From assembly GCF_001186125.1 (NCBI RefSeq), contig NW_014040002.1:26859-60254 (forward strand): a DNA stretch of 33,396 nucleotides, given 5' to 3'. The notes under the pieces are model-generated. The model was not told where the DNA came from. It saw only the letters and a list, made by a program, of their open reading frames with translations, and ran no database searches. The position numbers were made by a program, and so were the translations under genes. Of this stretch, positions 1-10,605 are shown in pieces. Source of the stretch: Sphaeroforma arctica JP610. Its lineage: Eukaryota > Opisthokonta > Ichthyosporea > Ichthyophonida. Position 1 is the first letter of the stretch. Each line of letters begins with the position of its first letter.

Positions 1-2289
1 ATTATATATTTTGCCATCGTATACGTATAAATACAGTACTGATGTACATATTATATTATATATATATATACATCATATTCTTAATATATTTTTATACACT
101 TAGTACTATAATATATGTAATCAAAACAAAGTCGGTTGTATGGTCATTTTTTTAAATTCACAGATACACCATGTTGTGCACATGTTTATTGTGCACCTGT
201 TTAATGTGCACACCTGTAGAAATATAATGTATATACGGGACTTACAAATGGTATGTTTTTCCGCATTCTCACTCTCAGATTTGTAGTTTGGCGGTATATC
301 ATCCCGAGTTTTATACTCAGGCAAGGTTACTGTCGCGTCAGATGACTTGCCCCGGGTCTCTTCGATCACCATTGCGAAGTAATGTTTGTAACTGAACAAA
401 TGCAAAAATGTATATATATTCCAAAGAGAATCAGCCACCCACCAATGACTTGCTATATTCAGTTATGCCGAAACCTCTCGGTTCATATCATAATAGTGGA
501 CTGGTTATATTTAACTATGAGGAACCCTCACTATAACATGATAGTGGACTTCTAGGACGCTCGTTTCAATTGTAGCAGAATATCGTCACCAGCTTCGAAA
601 GTTTCGCAAGCGTTTCTCGAGTTGAACTTGTTGTCGGTGTCTCGACTCTCAGAGACTCAGACCTCAGTCCTCACTCGAGATATCATATATATACATGACC
701 TTCTAGAAATAAAAATTACCTCTAGAAATAAAAAGTAAGGCTGACGGACTCCAGGACTTGTATATAACTTTTTCTGTAATAAATGTTTCAATTTAGAAGG
801 CTATGTAATAAACAACAATAGGAGGCCCAACACCGGGCCAACAGGGAAAAATTCAAACAAACAAAAAAATGGTTCCAAGGGATGTTTTTATTATTTATTT
901 ATTTTGGGTTTTTTAATAAAAATACAAATTCAGCACCATACGGCTTACATATTATTTTAAAATTATGTATGTATGTATTTACCTGAAATTCATACACACA
1001 TACATAAATTTATGTATTAATTACTGAAAAACAGCAGCGAGCAAAACAACAATCACTGAATTGTTAGTGATTACTCATAATACTGACAATCAAAGTTCTT
1101 TGTCCTGGTCAAATATAGCCAATGAAAACCAAGTAAACAGTATTCTCGAGGAACTCTACTACTCGTTGGCTGGGGAAAAGTGAAAACAAACAAAAGCTGC
1201 AGGCTCAGTCTCTCGGTCTCCGGCTCTGCCTCTCTGCTTCGTGCTTTTCTCTCCATTCTGCTATGTATTGCCTTAGTATGTACTATGGTTATGTACCTTG
1301 AGCAAATCTATGTGACGATTCTGGTGATCTGGTTATATGTACGTTTATTGCTTTTGTATTGATAGCCATGTCGACAATATTCGTAGCAATCTGAACAATC
1401 ATTGTATTCTGATTTCCAAGTCTGCTTTGAAAACCGGACTAGGAAACGAAAATACAACTTGAATAACCATTGGCGAAGTAATCAGTAGTCCCAGACTACA
1501 ACACGCATGCCTTATTTGTATTCAATAAGCTAACGCCGGGAGGTTACCACATATTTACCTTTGCCAATCTTCATGGGAAGTATCCTTGCACCTATCCATA
1601 TGCTCTCGGAAATGCTTCTGTTAATTTCTTCGGCAACAGCACAATTTGGGCGTTGTCTGCGACAAACAAACTACTAAAAGTTTTGGTCCTTTTGTAAGTT
1701 CCGTCTATTCTTGAAGTATTCCGCTAACCTCTAGGAATTCATACATTCTTGGTGATTTTGAAATACCCCAGTTTCATTTAGAAGGCTATGCCCGTGCACT
1801 ATTCTAAACTGCGACAATTTTACGACTATTTAATACATTGTACAAGTGGCCATATACAATAGTGTTAATTGCGCCCGTTTCCAGCGGCGTCAAAATCGGA
1901 GTACAGTATCTAGAATTTCTGTGAACATGCAGTATGCTGAGTACTGTTAGAACATATATATCGAGACCCCTAATGTACACCTAACCTATTAGAACATACA
2001 TTCGTAGGAGAAGCATTTATATATAGATAGTATATACGTATATAGTGTACATTGTCTACACGAAAGTATTCTACATATGACAATGTTCTCATTCACTTGA
2101 CACCTTTACAGTTCTGTGACACTATATTGTGTTGTGTATGAGATGTTCAGAAATACGTGATGATTCTGGCTTAACAAGTATGAGATAATACCTGAATTGC
2201 TATGTAGGTTAGGAATCGCAAGTCGAATGTTTGAAACGCTAAATTATCACTATTATTTTTAATACCTTAATTTTTGAATGTTTACATCA
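1..2289. other. AT-rich intergenic spacer
   Basis: No gene family is recognisable here. The stretch contains short TA runs (about 55-75), A/T-rich low-complexity sequence (880-1020) and a block rich in GACTC/CTCAG words (about 640-680). The open frames are short and mostly of biased composition. One weak exon candidate is listed separately. The sequence just before 2290 is the 3' flank of the minus-strand sulfite reductase gene. Confidence 0.6.
246..372 (-). CDS. Possible exon of an unknown gene
   Basis: A minus-strand reading frame begins with ATG at 372 and reads MVIEETRGKSSD through to SESENAEKHT. It is hydrophilic and of normal protein-like composition, unlike the surrounding low-complexity frames. 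It runs into a consensus donor GTAAGT at 245-240, which would end an exon at 246. The continuation downstream would lie outside the window, and I recognise no family. It could be a first coding exon, or simply a chance open frame next to a chance GTAAGT. I rate it low because there is only one exon and no homology. Confidence 0.2.
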
Positions 2290-5200
2290 TTAGGCCTGAA
2301 GTCGCAGGTTCTCATGGAAATTTCGCCCGTCTGTAGTGGCGTCAATAATGCCAGCACGGATAACGAAATCACCGAAGGTTTCCCCATGGTGACGGTCAGA
2401 AGCATACTGCTTGAATATAGGCTCGATGAGTTCGAGGATCTGTGCCTCGTTCACGCTCTCGCGGTATAGTTTGTTCAGACGCTCACCTGAATGACTACCA
2501 CCCAGTAACATGTTGTATGTACCTGGAGCTCGGCCCACGAACGCAATTTCTGCCATATAGGGCCTTGCGCATCCGTTGGGACAACCAGTCATACGGATAA
2601 CTATACTATCTTGTCTGAGACCGAACTGTTCGAGGAGGTCCTCCATCTTTGTAATGAGACTGGGCAAGTACCGCTCACTCTCGGCCATGGCTAATGCACA
2701 GGTAGGTAAGGCTACGCAAGCCATCGAGTTAAGTCTGAGACCTGTTGCGATTAAATGAAAAATAGAGTAAGTAGGGGACATATAGAATAGCGTTCATAAG
2801 GATACAATACAGAAGCAGGACCAACCGTCGACGTACAAGAGCGAATCAAAAACTTACCGGACATTTTCTCATTGCCGATTCCGTACTTGTGCATAATCTC
2901 ATCAATTATAGGCTTGTTATCATTCGAAACGTTTCCGAAAATGATATGTTGATTGGCGGTCAAGCGGAAATCACAGATTTTCTTCAACGCAATCTCCTTA
3001 AGGGCGGTCTTCATTTGAAGCTGAGGAGTGTCGATCACACGACCATTCGTAATGAACAAACAGTAGTGGTTTGTACCGTTCACACCCTTAGTCCATCCGT
3101 ATCTGTTTGTATAGCACGGCAAAATGAGAGTTTAGGGATCAGACAGTTGTACAAGGGGGTAAATTCATATCCGAGAACAACCAGTCAGACAATTCTACAG
3201 GACAAAAAGATATGAATAATAAACTTGAATGCTACATACCTGTCAGAATTATTCTTGAATGTAATAGGCATGCTAGGCTCCAACTTAAAACCAGCACGCT
3301 CCTCGACCTGCTCTCTGAACCAATCAATGCCGTGATCGTCCACAGTGTATTTGAGACGAGCATGTTTGCGGTTGACACGCTCACCATGGTCTCTCTGTAC
3401 CAACATAACTTTCTCACCCACAATCAATCCCTGCTCTGGGGTACAGAAGCCCAGCTGCTTCGCAATCTGAGGATACGTTTTCTTGTTACTGTGTGTCACA
3501 CCCATACCACCTCCCACGCTCACATTATAACCCAGCAACTTCCCGTCCGAAATGACAGCTGTGTATCCCAAGCAGTGGGCATATACATCCACATCATTGT
3601 TTGGCGGTACAGCAATAGCAATCTTGAATTTACGGGGCAGGTAGGTCTCGCCGTAAAGGGGTTCGTGATCCTTGTGCACGTCACCAGCCACCATCTTCTT
3701 GTCCAACCAAATCTCGTGGTAAGCTGAAGTCTGAGGTGACAAGTGCCGACTGAGCTCTCGGGCAAAGTGGTCCACCTCAGCGTGTACCGCACTCTCAAAA
3801 GGATTGGGGTTACACATCACATTTCTGTTTACATCGCCACAAGCGGCGAGTGTGTCCATGAGAGCCGCGTTGATGCCCTGAATGGTGGGCTTGAGCTTCT
3901 TCTTAATCACACCATGCAGCTGATAGGCCTGGCGGGTTGTCAGCTTGATGGTTCCATTTGCATGAGAGTCCGCAAGCGCGTCCATGGCTAGATACTGATC
4001 CGCTGTGGAGACACCTCCGGGCACACGCACACGGATCATAAATGAGAAGGCATTTTCCAGACCCTGGGCCTTGCGCTCTTCTCGGAGATCTCGATCGTCC
4101 TGCTGATAGATCCCGTGAAATTTAGTCAACTTAGTATCTCTCTCGGCAAGTGCACCGGTGCTCTCATCCGCCAACCCCTCCAAGATGGTGCCTCGCAAGA
4201 AGTTAGATCCAGTCTTAATGTCGTCATCAGTAATCTTGGGTGGTGCCGGACCGCCGCTGATACCGGCGACACCCAGAGCTTCCCACACGAGCTCCAACCA
4301 GGGCTCTAGTGCAGTATTGAAACCATCATCAGCCGAATCGTCTCCCAAGCCAATAGGGACCAAGCGTTGGCCACCCATAACCTCCAAACGCTCGTCAAGA
4401 TCCTTAGCCGGCTTACAAAAGTATAACTCACCCTCGGCACCAGGCCAGTAGTGAACATCTCCCAGCCCGAAGATCGCATATTGAGTGTTGTTGAGCGGTG
4501 TGTCGGAGGCCTGTAGTCCCTTCCATAGATCTTTGAAGTTGCCTGGGAACTCTCCCTGACCTGCTGTACAAAGCAGAAATATGACTTTGGTTTCCAAAGA
4601 CAAATCATCGGCCTCAAACTCATCACCAGCCATGCAACGAGCATTGAGTCCTCGTCCTTTCGCTTCGCGCTCCATGTTCTTGGCTACACCCTCAGCATTA
4701 CCGCCATCACTTCCATATAAGAATAGCACGGGGTCTCCACTCAAACCACTCAATAGACTGGAGTATGCCGCCACCGCCTTAGCCATGGTTTTAGTGTGTG
4801 TCTCGACAACCTTAGTTTCGGTCGATTTAGCTAGTGCTGGTGCTACGACGATCTTGTCCGCGGCCATCACACTCAGCTGTTTATCTTTCGCAAGGAAATC
4901 TAGCAAATCTTTCTTTGCTCGCTCGGAGTCCAACGAGAAGTTGTCCTTGCCGTTGTGCTCGTTCTGCGGGTTCCATCGGTACAATGGCCACAAACCACTA
5001 TCGACGGCTCGTTTTGTCTCTTTAAGAGCCTCCAATGGCTTAAGTGACTCTGAGATCCCCAGGGCACCAGCATCAACATGTGGCATGTATGCTAGAACGA
5101 CACTAGGACCGGGATAGCGGTCTGCTTCCATGCACGCTCGCAGTACTTGTGTGTAAGATGAGTAGAGTGCTACAGAAGCAACATAGCAGCCTCCATAGTT

Positions 5201-7356
5201 CATGGAGTACAAACCAATGTCCTTCTTCATCTTTTGGTGTCTGTTCTTGGACGTATGGGAGTAGGGCTGTGTGTCTAGGATAAGCACATTTACATCCTCT
5301 CCTCCGGAGATGATATGGTGTACACCACTGTCACTTAAATCACGTGCCCAATCATCACCACCAACTAGCCACCTCGACTTCTTGCTGAAGAGTTCACGAT
5401 CCTCGAATATACTGCTCAAAACCCCGTTCCCGTTCGCCTCTACACTTAGCAGTTCAGATATTTTTTCTTCTAGCGCCGCGGATTCCTTAGCGTCCTCCCG
5501 ATTCTGCAGCCATTGCAAAAAGAATTCCTTCAACCCCTCGCTCAAACCGATAGACTTGTCCCATAGTGCATGGTTTACAAGTTCAGCCAACTTACTTCGT
5601 CTCTGAAGATTGGCCGAGTGTACTCCGTAACCATATTCAATGGTGGACTTACCACCGTCACCCCATACTGTGGCGGAGCCGAATGCATTGGCAATAGCTA
5701 ATCTTTCTGCAAACAGGTGCTGTAATACCTTCACATATTGATTGTCTACATCATCGGACTTCTCGTCTGAAACCTTCAACGTGTGCAGTTTATCAACTCC
5801 CCCCTTGCCCAAAACAAAGGATGTTGCGGGTGTAGGAGAAGAAACGTGCTGAAATGCGGTTTGTACAATTTCGTGGGAGATACTTGACCCCTGAATTTGA
5901 CCACCGATCACCAAAGGTCGCTCATTCGAGTTCCAAAGATCCTCACTAGTTTCGTAAATAGCAGCCATGACATCCAAGTATAATGGACCGTAATAACTAC
6001 CATTCGACTGAGTTACATCTAACACTGCGATGCGTTTGCAAGTCTTCGGCAATGCTTTGATAAGCATGGCGCCAGACCACGGTCGAACCATACGGCACAG
6101 GAGTACACCACACTTGTCCCCAGCTTGTGAGTGACTAATAGTGTCGGCGAACACACTGCCAACAGTGCCTACAGCCAAGACAACGTGCTCTGCGTCTTTG
6201 GGTCCAACATATTCGAAAATGTGATAGCGATGTCCCAGAACGTTGGTCAGATCCTGTGCAATCATAAACAATACATATGAGGTACACATTTGCTTCATGG
6301 CGCAGAAATTATCAGAGAAGGGTTAACTAGAAAATGACAAACAAAAAGCAGGTCAAATCGACACTGTCAACAGGAATATAAAAATTAAACAACATATCGA
6401 GATAAACAACTAGGCGTACCTTCATAACCTCTTCAACTGCGGTGGGGAAATCAACTGATTCTGTCTTTGTCTCTGCCTCCGATCCCTCTTCTGCAGTCTC
6501 CTCGTGACTTTTATCTCCCTTTTTCTTGTAGTTATCAATAGTATCTGCATCGCCTTGAATGAACTCGAGCAGGGACTCCTTGTTAGCAAGAGCCACCGAG
6601 CCTTCGCGTGTGCTATCCCCATCGAAGAAATGAATGCTGGGAGTATTAGTGCGAGAGGCAGCGATCTGTGCAATAATAGACAGATCATGTGCTTCCTGTG
6701 TGGTCTGAGAGCTAAAGATAGCAAATCCAATCTCACTTAAAGCCATCACATCTCCGTGATCTGCGAGAGGCACTCCATTTGCCATGACCGTGGGGGCTGT
6801 TTGTACTAATAGGGCCCATTTTTCTTCGGCGACGTTATAAAGTGCTGGAATTAAGGACAATAGATTGTCGCTCGTAGTGTGTACCACAGTGAAGGGTGTG
6901 TTAGACGCCGCCGACTCCAAGGCTGAGGCACTGCCCGCAGCGTTCTGAGCAAAAATAAAACATATCAAGAGTAAGTCACACAGTAGCAACATTTGAAAAG
7001 AAGATATCTAATGAATATACGAGTGTTGAGGGTATTGCTCTGAGTAGGTTAACAATGGGCGTAAATCGAAGGCGGTGCAAACGGCATTCGGCCAAGAAAT
7101 TACGTACCCTGGATTCCACAACTGATATGTCCCTATCGAAGGAGTTTTTTTCTTGTGATAGTCCTTTTAGGGCTGAGTGTCCGCCGAGAACGGGTCTACC
7201 ACTGGCAGAGTCGAAGATGAAGACCTCATCGGCGAACAGATGGGTCACATGCGCAACCGCGACATCGGCAGTAACTTTTGGCGTTGCAGTAGCCGATGCT
7301 TTGCTGTTGCGTCCCCAGAGATTGCCCAAGGCATTCACAACGAAACTGGCCTGCAT
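2290..7356 (-). CDS. MET5: Assimilatory sulfite reductase (NADPH), beta/hemoprotein subunit, fungal MET5 type
   Basis: Catalyses six-electron reduction of sulfite to sulfide, probably in the cytosol, with the alpha subunit encoded at 23447-27460. My model has five exons, 7108-7356, 6420-6944, 3240-6253, 2858-3102 and 2290-2741, all with GT-AG introns of 116-166 bp. It encodes 1494 aa, close to yeast Met5. The order of domains is: a pyruvate:ferredoxin-oxidoreductase-like N-terminal part including a TPP-binding-like region (GGDDWARDL near 558); an FMN flavodoxin domain (YGSDGGNAE near 770, [21 protein letters not shown]); then the two ferredoxin-like halves plus siroheme/4Fe-4S domains. The cluster ligands are visible as C-x5-C (Cys1353, Cys1359) and TGCPNGC (Cys1398, Cys1402). 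Exon joins restore conserved stretches such as SDR-YGWTKG and [13 protein letters not shown]. The start is the only ATG ahead of the PFOR-like region. Residue numbers depend on this splice model. Confidence 0.93.
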
Positions 7357-8017
7357 TTTATCGGTGTCTCTGGTCGCTTAGTATGCGTTAGTTAATCCTT
7401 GCCTTCTTTCACTATGAAATTCCAGGATGACAAGTCGATGGTAAATATGGTCACAATTATTGTTTAACTTTGTATATCGTCGCACGTATCTAATCCTCTA
7501 ATTTGGGTGCCGTGCCGAATAAAGTGATACAAGTGTAACTTCCACGCGGGTAGTGCAAGCTGCTTATAGCTCATCAGTAAACAACACAGACAATCGGCGT
7601 CGATCGCTGTTGAAGCAAATAGCAAGCATAATATTGTACAGTTTATTATACAAACGTGACAAAATGTCTCATTTTTTTTTCACGCGATGAGCCCACCCAA
7701 GCTCCAGTATATTTAGAGGTGAAAGGCTGTCACTTTTGTTTTTTTTATAATTATTTTTTTTAAATCACCAACTTTTGTGTCATTGGGCATACGATTTGAT
7801 TGGCCAGCGCCCATGCATTGAATTACATTATCGCGACTCGCGTTGACTGTACAAGAAGTGTACATAAATACTACGTCCACAGTATTGTGATTTTTTTTTT
7901 TACAAAACAATTATTAGTCACAACCTGTATAATTTAGAGAGGGTTATTTATGTTACAACTCACAAAATCATATGATATTTGTAGTTCGATAATTTTTATT
8001 TTTATAAAAATAAATAG

Positions 8018-8047
8018 CTGCCAGCCTGCCAGCCTGCCAGCCTGCCA
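8018..8047. repeat. Short 8-bp tandem repeat (CCTGCCAG)n
   Basis: The word CCTGCCAG is repeated about three and a half times in a row. The tract directly follows an A/T palindrome-like stretch (TTTATTTTTAT then AAAAATAAATA, about 7993-8015). Confidence 0.85.
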
Positions 8048-9455
8048 TAAATACCAGAGTCCGACGGACAGACAGCCTGAACCCTGAGGGCTAAGGCCCT
8101 GAGCGGCCCCCGAGCCGACACACAAAGAAGGGGGTGTACATACTACATAGTCCCTTTTCTCAACACAAGTTCCCAACGCACACACTCAATGTGACGAGGC
8201 TTTTCAAATTTCACAGAAATTCAGAATCGATTTTGTTTTGTTTGCTTTTTGTTTGTTTAAAAAAAACCTCCCTAATTGTTTTTTAAAAACAAATATAATA
8301 ACCAAAGGGGATTACCACACGCGATATGCGCCAGAGCGGCGGTGCGCAGTGCGACCCTGTCACACTTTCGAAAATAGATCTTTATTCATTGGTTCACCTC
8401 TTTATTTTTGGGACTACTGTTCCCATATCTGGCAGGAAAGCGTCTTGCTAAAATTGATGAACACCTATTGTGACTTTGTGAAAGACTGAGAGGGCTGAAC
8501 CGCTGAGGAGGGCGCTTCTTGATTCTTGAACGTGTAATTCCTGTTCTGACCCTGTACTTTTCTAGTAACCAATTGGGTTCTTGTTTTTTTGCGGTTGGAA
8601 TGATGTCGGGACAGACACTATTACTGTAATAACGTCCCCCATTGATTGGATATAAATCTGGCTGATATGAGTTCGAATTTCCTTGAAATATTATTGAGAT
8701 TTCCAAATTTCAGGTCTGCTCCCTGCCCCAGGGCCCAGGAGTCCAGGACCAAGCTTCATTGACATCTCGCAGAGAGAGTGAGTGACGCAACCTCGAACTT
8801 TCGAAGTCCAGTATTTTTCCTCTTGGCTTTTTTTTTTAACCAATTTTTCAATACATAGCAGATAGCTGTCATAGCCTGCTAAATTTGTAAACACAGTCGG
8901 AAGGCCCCTTGTGAGTAGTGACTCACTTGTTGTGACTTGTGTGTGTCTTCACTGTCTTCACTCACTTTCTGGGGTCTTGTCCTGACCCTCGTGACTTGTC
9001 ACAGCAGATCTTTTGATAATTTTTGGAGTTGTGTCGGCATAATTCAAACACACTACATTGTATATCCAATACGAGCAAATGTCCATGTCGCCTCATTTAA
9101 TAGTGTTTTCATTGGCCTGAAGCAATGGACCAACACCTACGATAGTAAAAAAAGTCCTATGTTTTTTAATTTTATATATATCCATATTTTCATGCCATCT
9201 TGTTTTTTTATCCTCTTCCTGCAAAGTGCACACACAGTCCACACTCCACACTCCACAATCCACAATCACAGTCGACACGGAACACAGAGACTGTCCGTCT
9301 CTCGCCAGCACTCCAATACCCTGAGGCCAGCCGTCTACTTCACACTATTTACTTGTGACACTTTTGAATTTTTTAAAACGGCCTTGCCACAAGTAATACT
9401 TTACATAAGATACCTGTTGTATGTTCTTTATTATTAAAGCCCAAATATATCTATT

Positions 9456-9680
9456 ATGGATGGTATTCAAGCCCACAGTGCAGCTGATATTGCTGAACGT
9501 GAACAGACAACAGAACAATACAGCCATACGATCGAGCCTCAATCTGAAGACTTACCGATGTGCTTCAACGAAGTAGCATCCCAGAAGCGCCTCAAACCAA
9601 GGTACTCGAGAGCTTCTAAGGAGGTCAATACCTCGAGAGGCTTCTTGTCAACCCTTTTTTTTGGGAATTACGATTGGTGA
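9456..9680 (+). CDS. Small hypothetical ORF, 74 codons
   Basis: An open frame starts with ATG (MDGIQAHSAADIAEREQ) and ends with a TGA stop after GNYDW. The encoded peptide is hydrophilic, of mixed composition and without low-complexity bias, which sets it apart from neighbouring frames. I recognise no domain, signal peptide or membrane segment. No splice sites clearly extend it. It lies between two sulfur genes but on the opposite strand. It may be a small gene, a lone exon or chance. Confidence 0.22.
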   Translation: MDGIQAHSAADIAEREQTTEQYSHTIEPQSEDLPMCFNEVASQKRLKPRYSRASKEVNTSRGFLSTLFFGNYDW

Positions 9681-9930
9681 TTTGAGGACGATAGACAAGT
9701 CTGCGACCGTAATGTAAAGTGATTTCAATGATTTTTAATAGTGACCAAAAAATGACGACATACTCTTGGTCTAACGATACCAAGTATCAGCACAAGACAT
9801 AGCCTGCCTCTATATTCCTGAAGCGTCAAGAGCCTTTATGTTACCAGTGGTCGATGATTCATGTTAACCTAAATAAAAAGGATTATCACTTCTACTTGGA
9901 TGTTCCACGTTTATCTGTTGTTTGAACCGA

Positions 9931-9974
<44 letters not shown>

Positions 9975-9986
9975 ATAGTATATTAT

Positions 9987-10028
<42 letters not shown>

Positions 10029-10038
10029 GTACGTATAA

Positions 10039-10076
<38 letters not shown>
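9931..10076. repeat. (TA)n/(TG)n compound microsatellite
   Basis: Three long TA runs (about 9932-9957, 9990-10024 and 10045-10072) are joined by a TG run (9958-9975) and short A/T spacers. A 62-codon open frame across it is only the translation of this repeat. Confidence 0.95.
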
Positions 10077-10605
10077 AAGTACATATAATAGACATAGCAT
10101 AGACACATATATATTTTATGCATATATATTTATATTGAATTGGACTCTTCAAAATATCATTATATTTGTGTACATTTTCATACATCCGCAGTTGTCTCCT
10201 ATGATCCAAGTGAAACTCAACTCTTCCGTAGAATATATGTTACTCTACAGTACGTAACACCCTTCTTTTGACTTCGGATACTTCACCATCGTATGTAACA
10301 ATCTCAATATCAAAAAAGAGCAACAACTCTTGCAACCATATCGCCAATAGCGTTTTTATTTACAAAGAATTGATTTTAACTGTCACACAAGTACTATATA
10401 TATGTGAAGGTAGCACTACTAGTGTCCCTATCCTTTAAATCCACATATAAAAATGAAACTCAAGCTGTCGACTTTCTTTTAGAGTCCTGATACATCCACG
10501 CGAGTTTAAGGTCGATTACCATCAAATCCACGTACAAGCACAAGCAACCCCTAATTAATATAGATATAGGCATTTGGTTGCTACAACAATCATCGCCGAG
10601 ACATC

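Larger units (their letters stand above)
7357..10605. other. Intergenic spacer between sulfite reductase beta and the reductase-sulfurylase fusion
   Basis: This 3.2-kb stretch holds the upstream region of the beta subunit gene (from 7357 upward) and the 3' flank of the fusion gene (below 10606). It contains poly-T tracts, a short 8-bp tandem repeat, GACTC-rich low-complexity blocks (about 8700-9000 and 9220-9330), a TA/TG microsatellite and one 74-codon open frame, listed separately. No RNA gene or transposon is recognised. Confidence 0.6.

Noticed and set aside
1180-1362. 60-codon frame with hydrophobic, membrane-like composition
   Set aside because: AT-rich chance translation with no supporting splice signals or homology.
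3212-5606. Several open frames of 80-180 codons on the plus strand opposite the sulfite reductase beta gene
   Set aside because: Shadows of a real coding exon; no domains, and composition mirrors the opposite strand.
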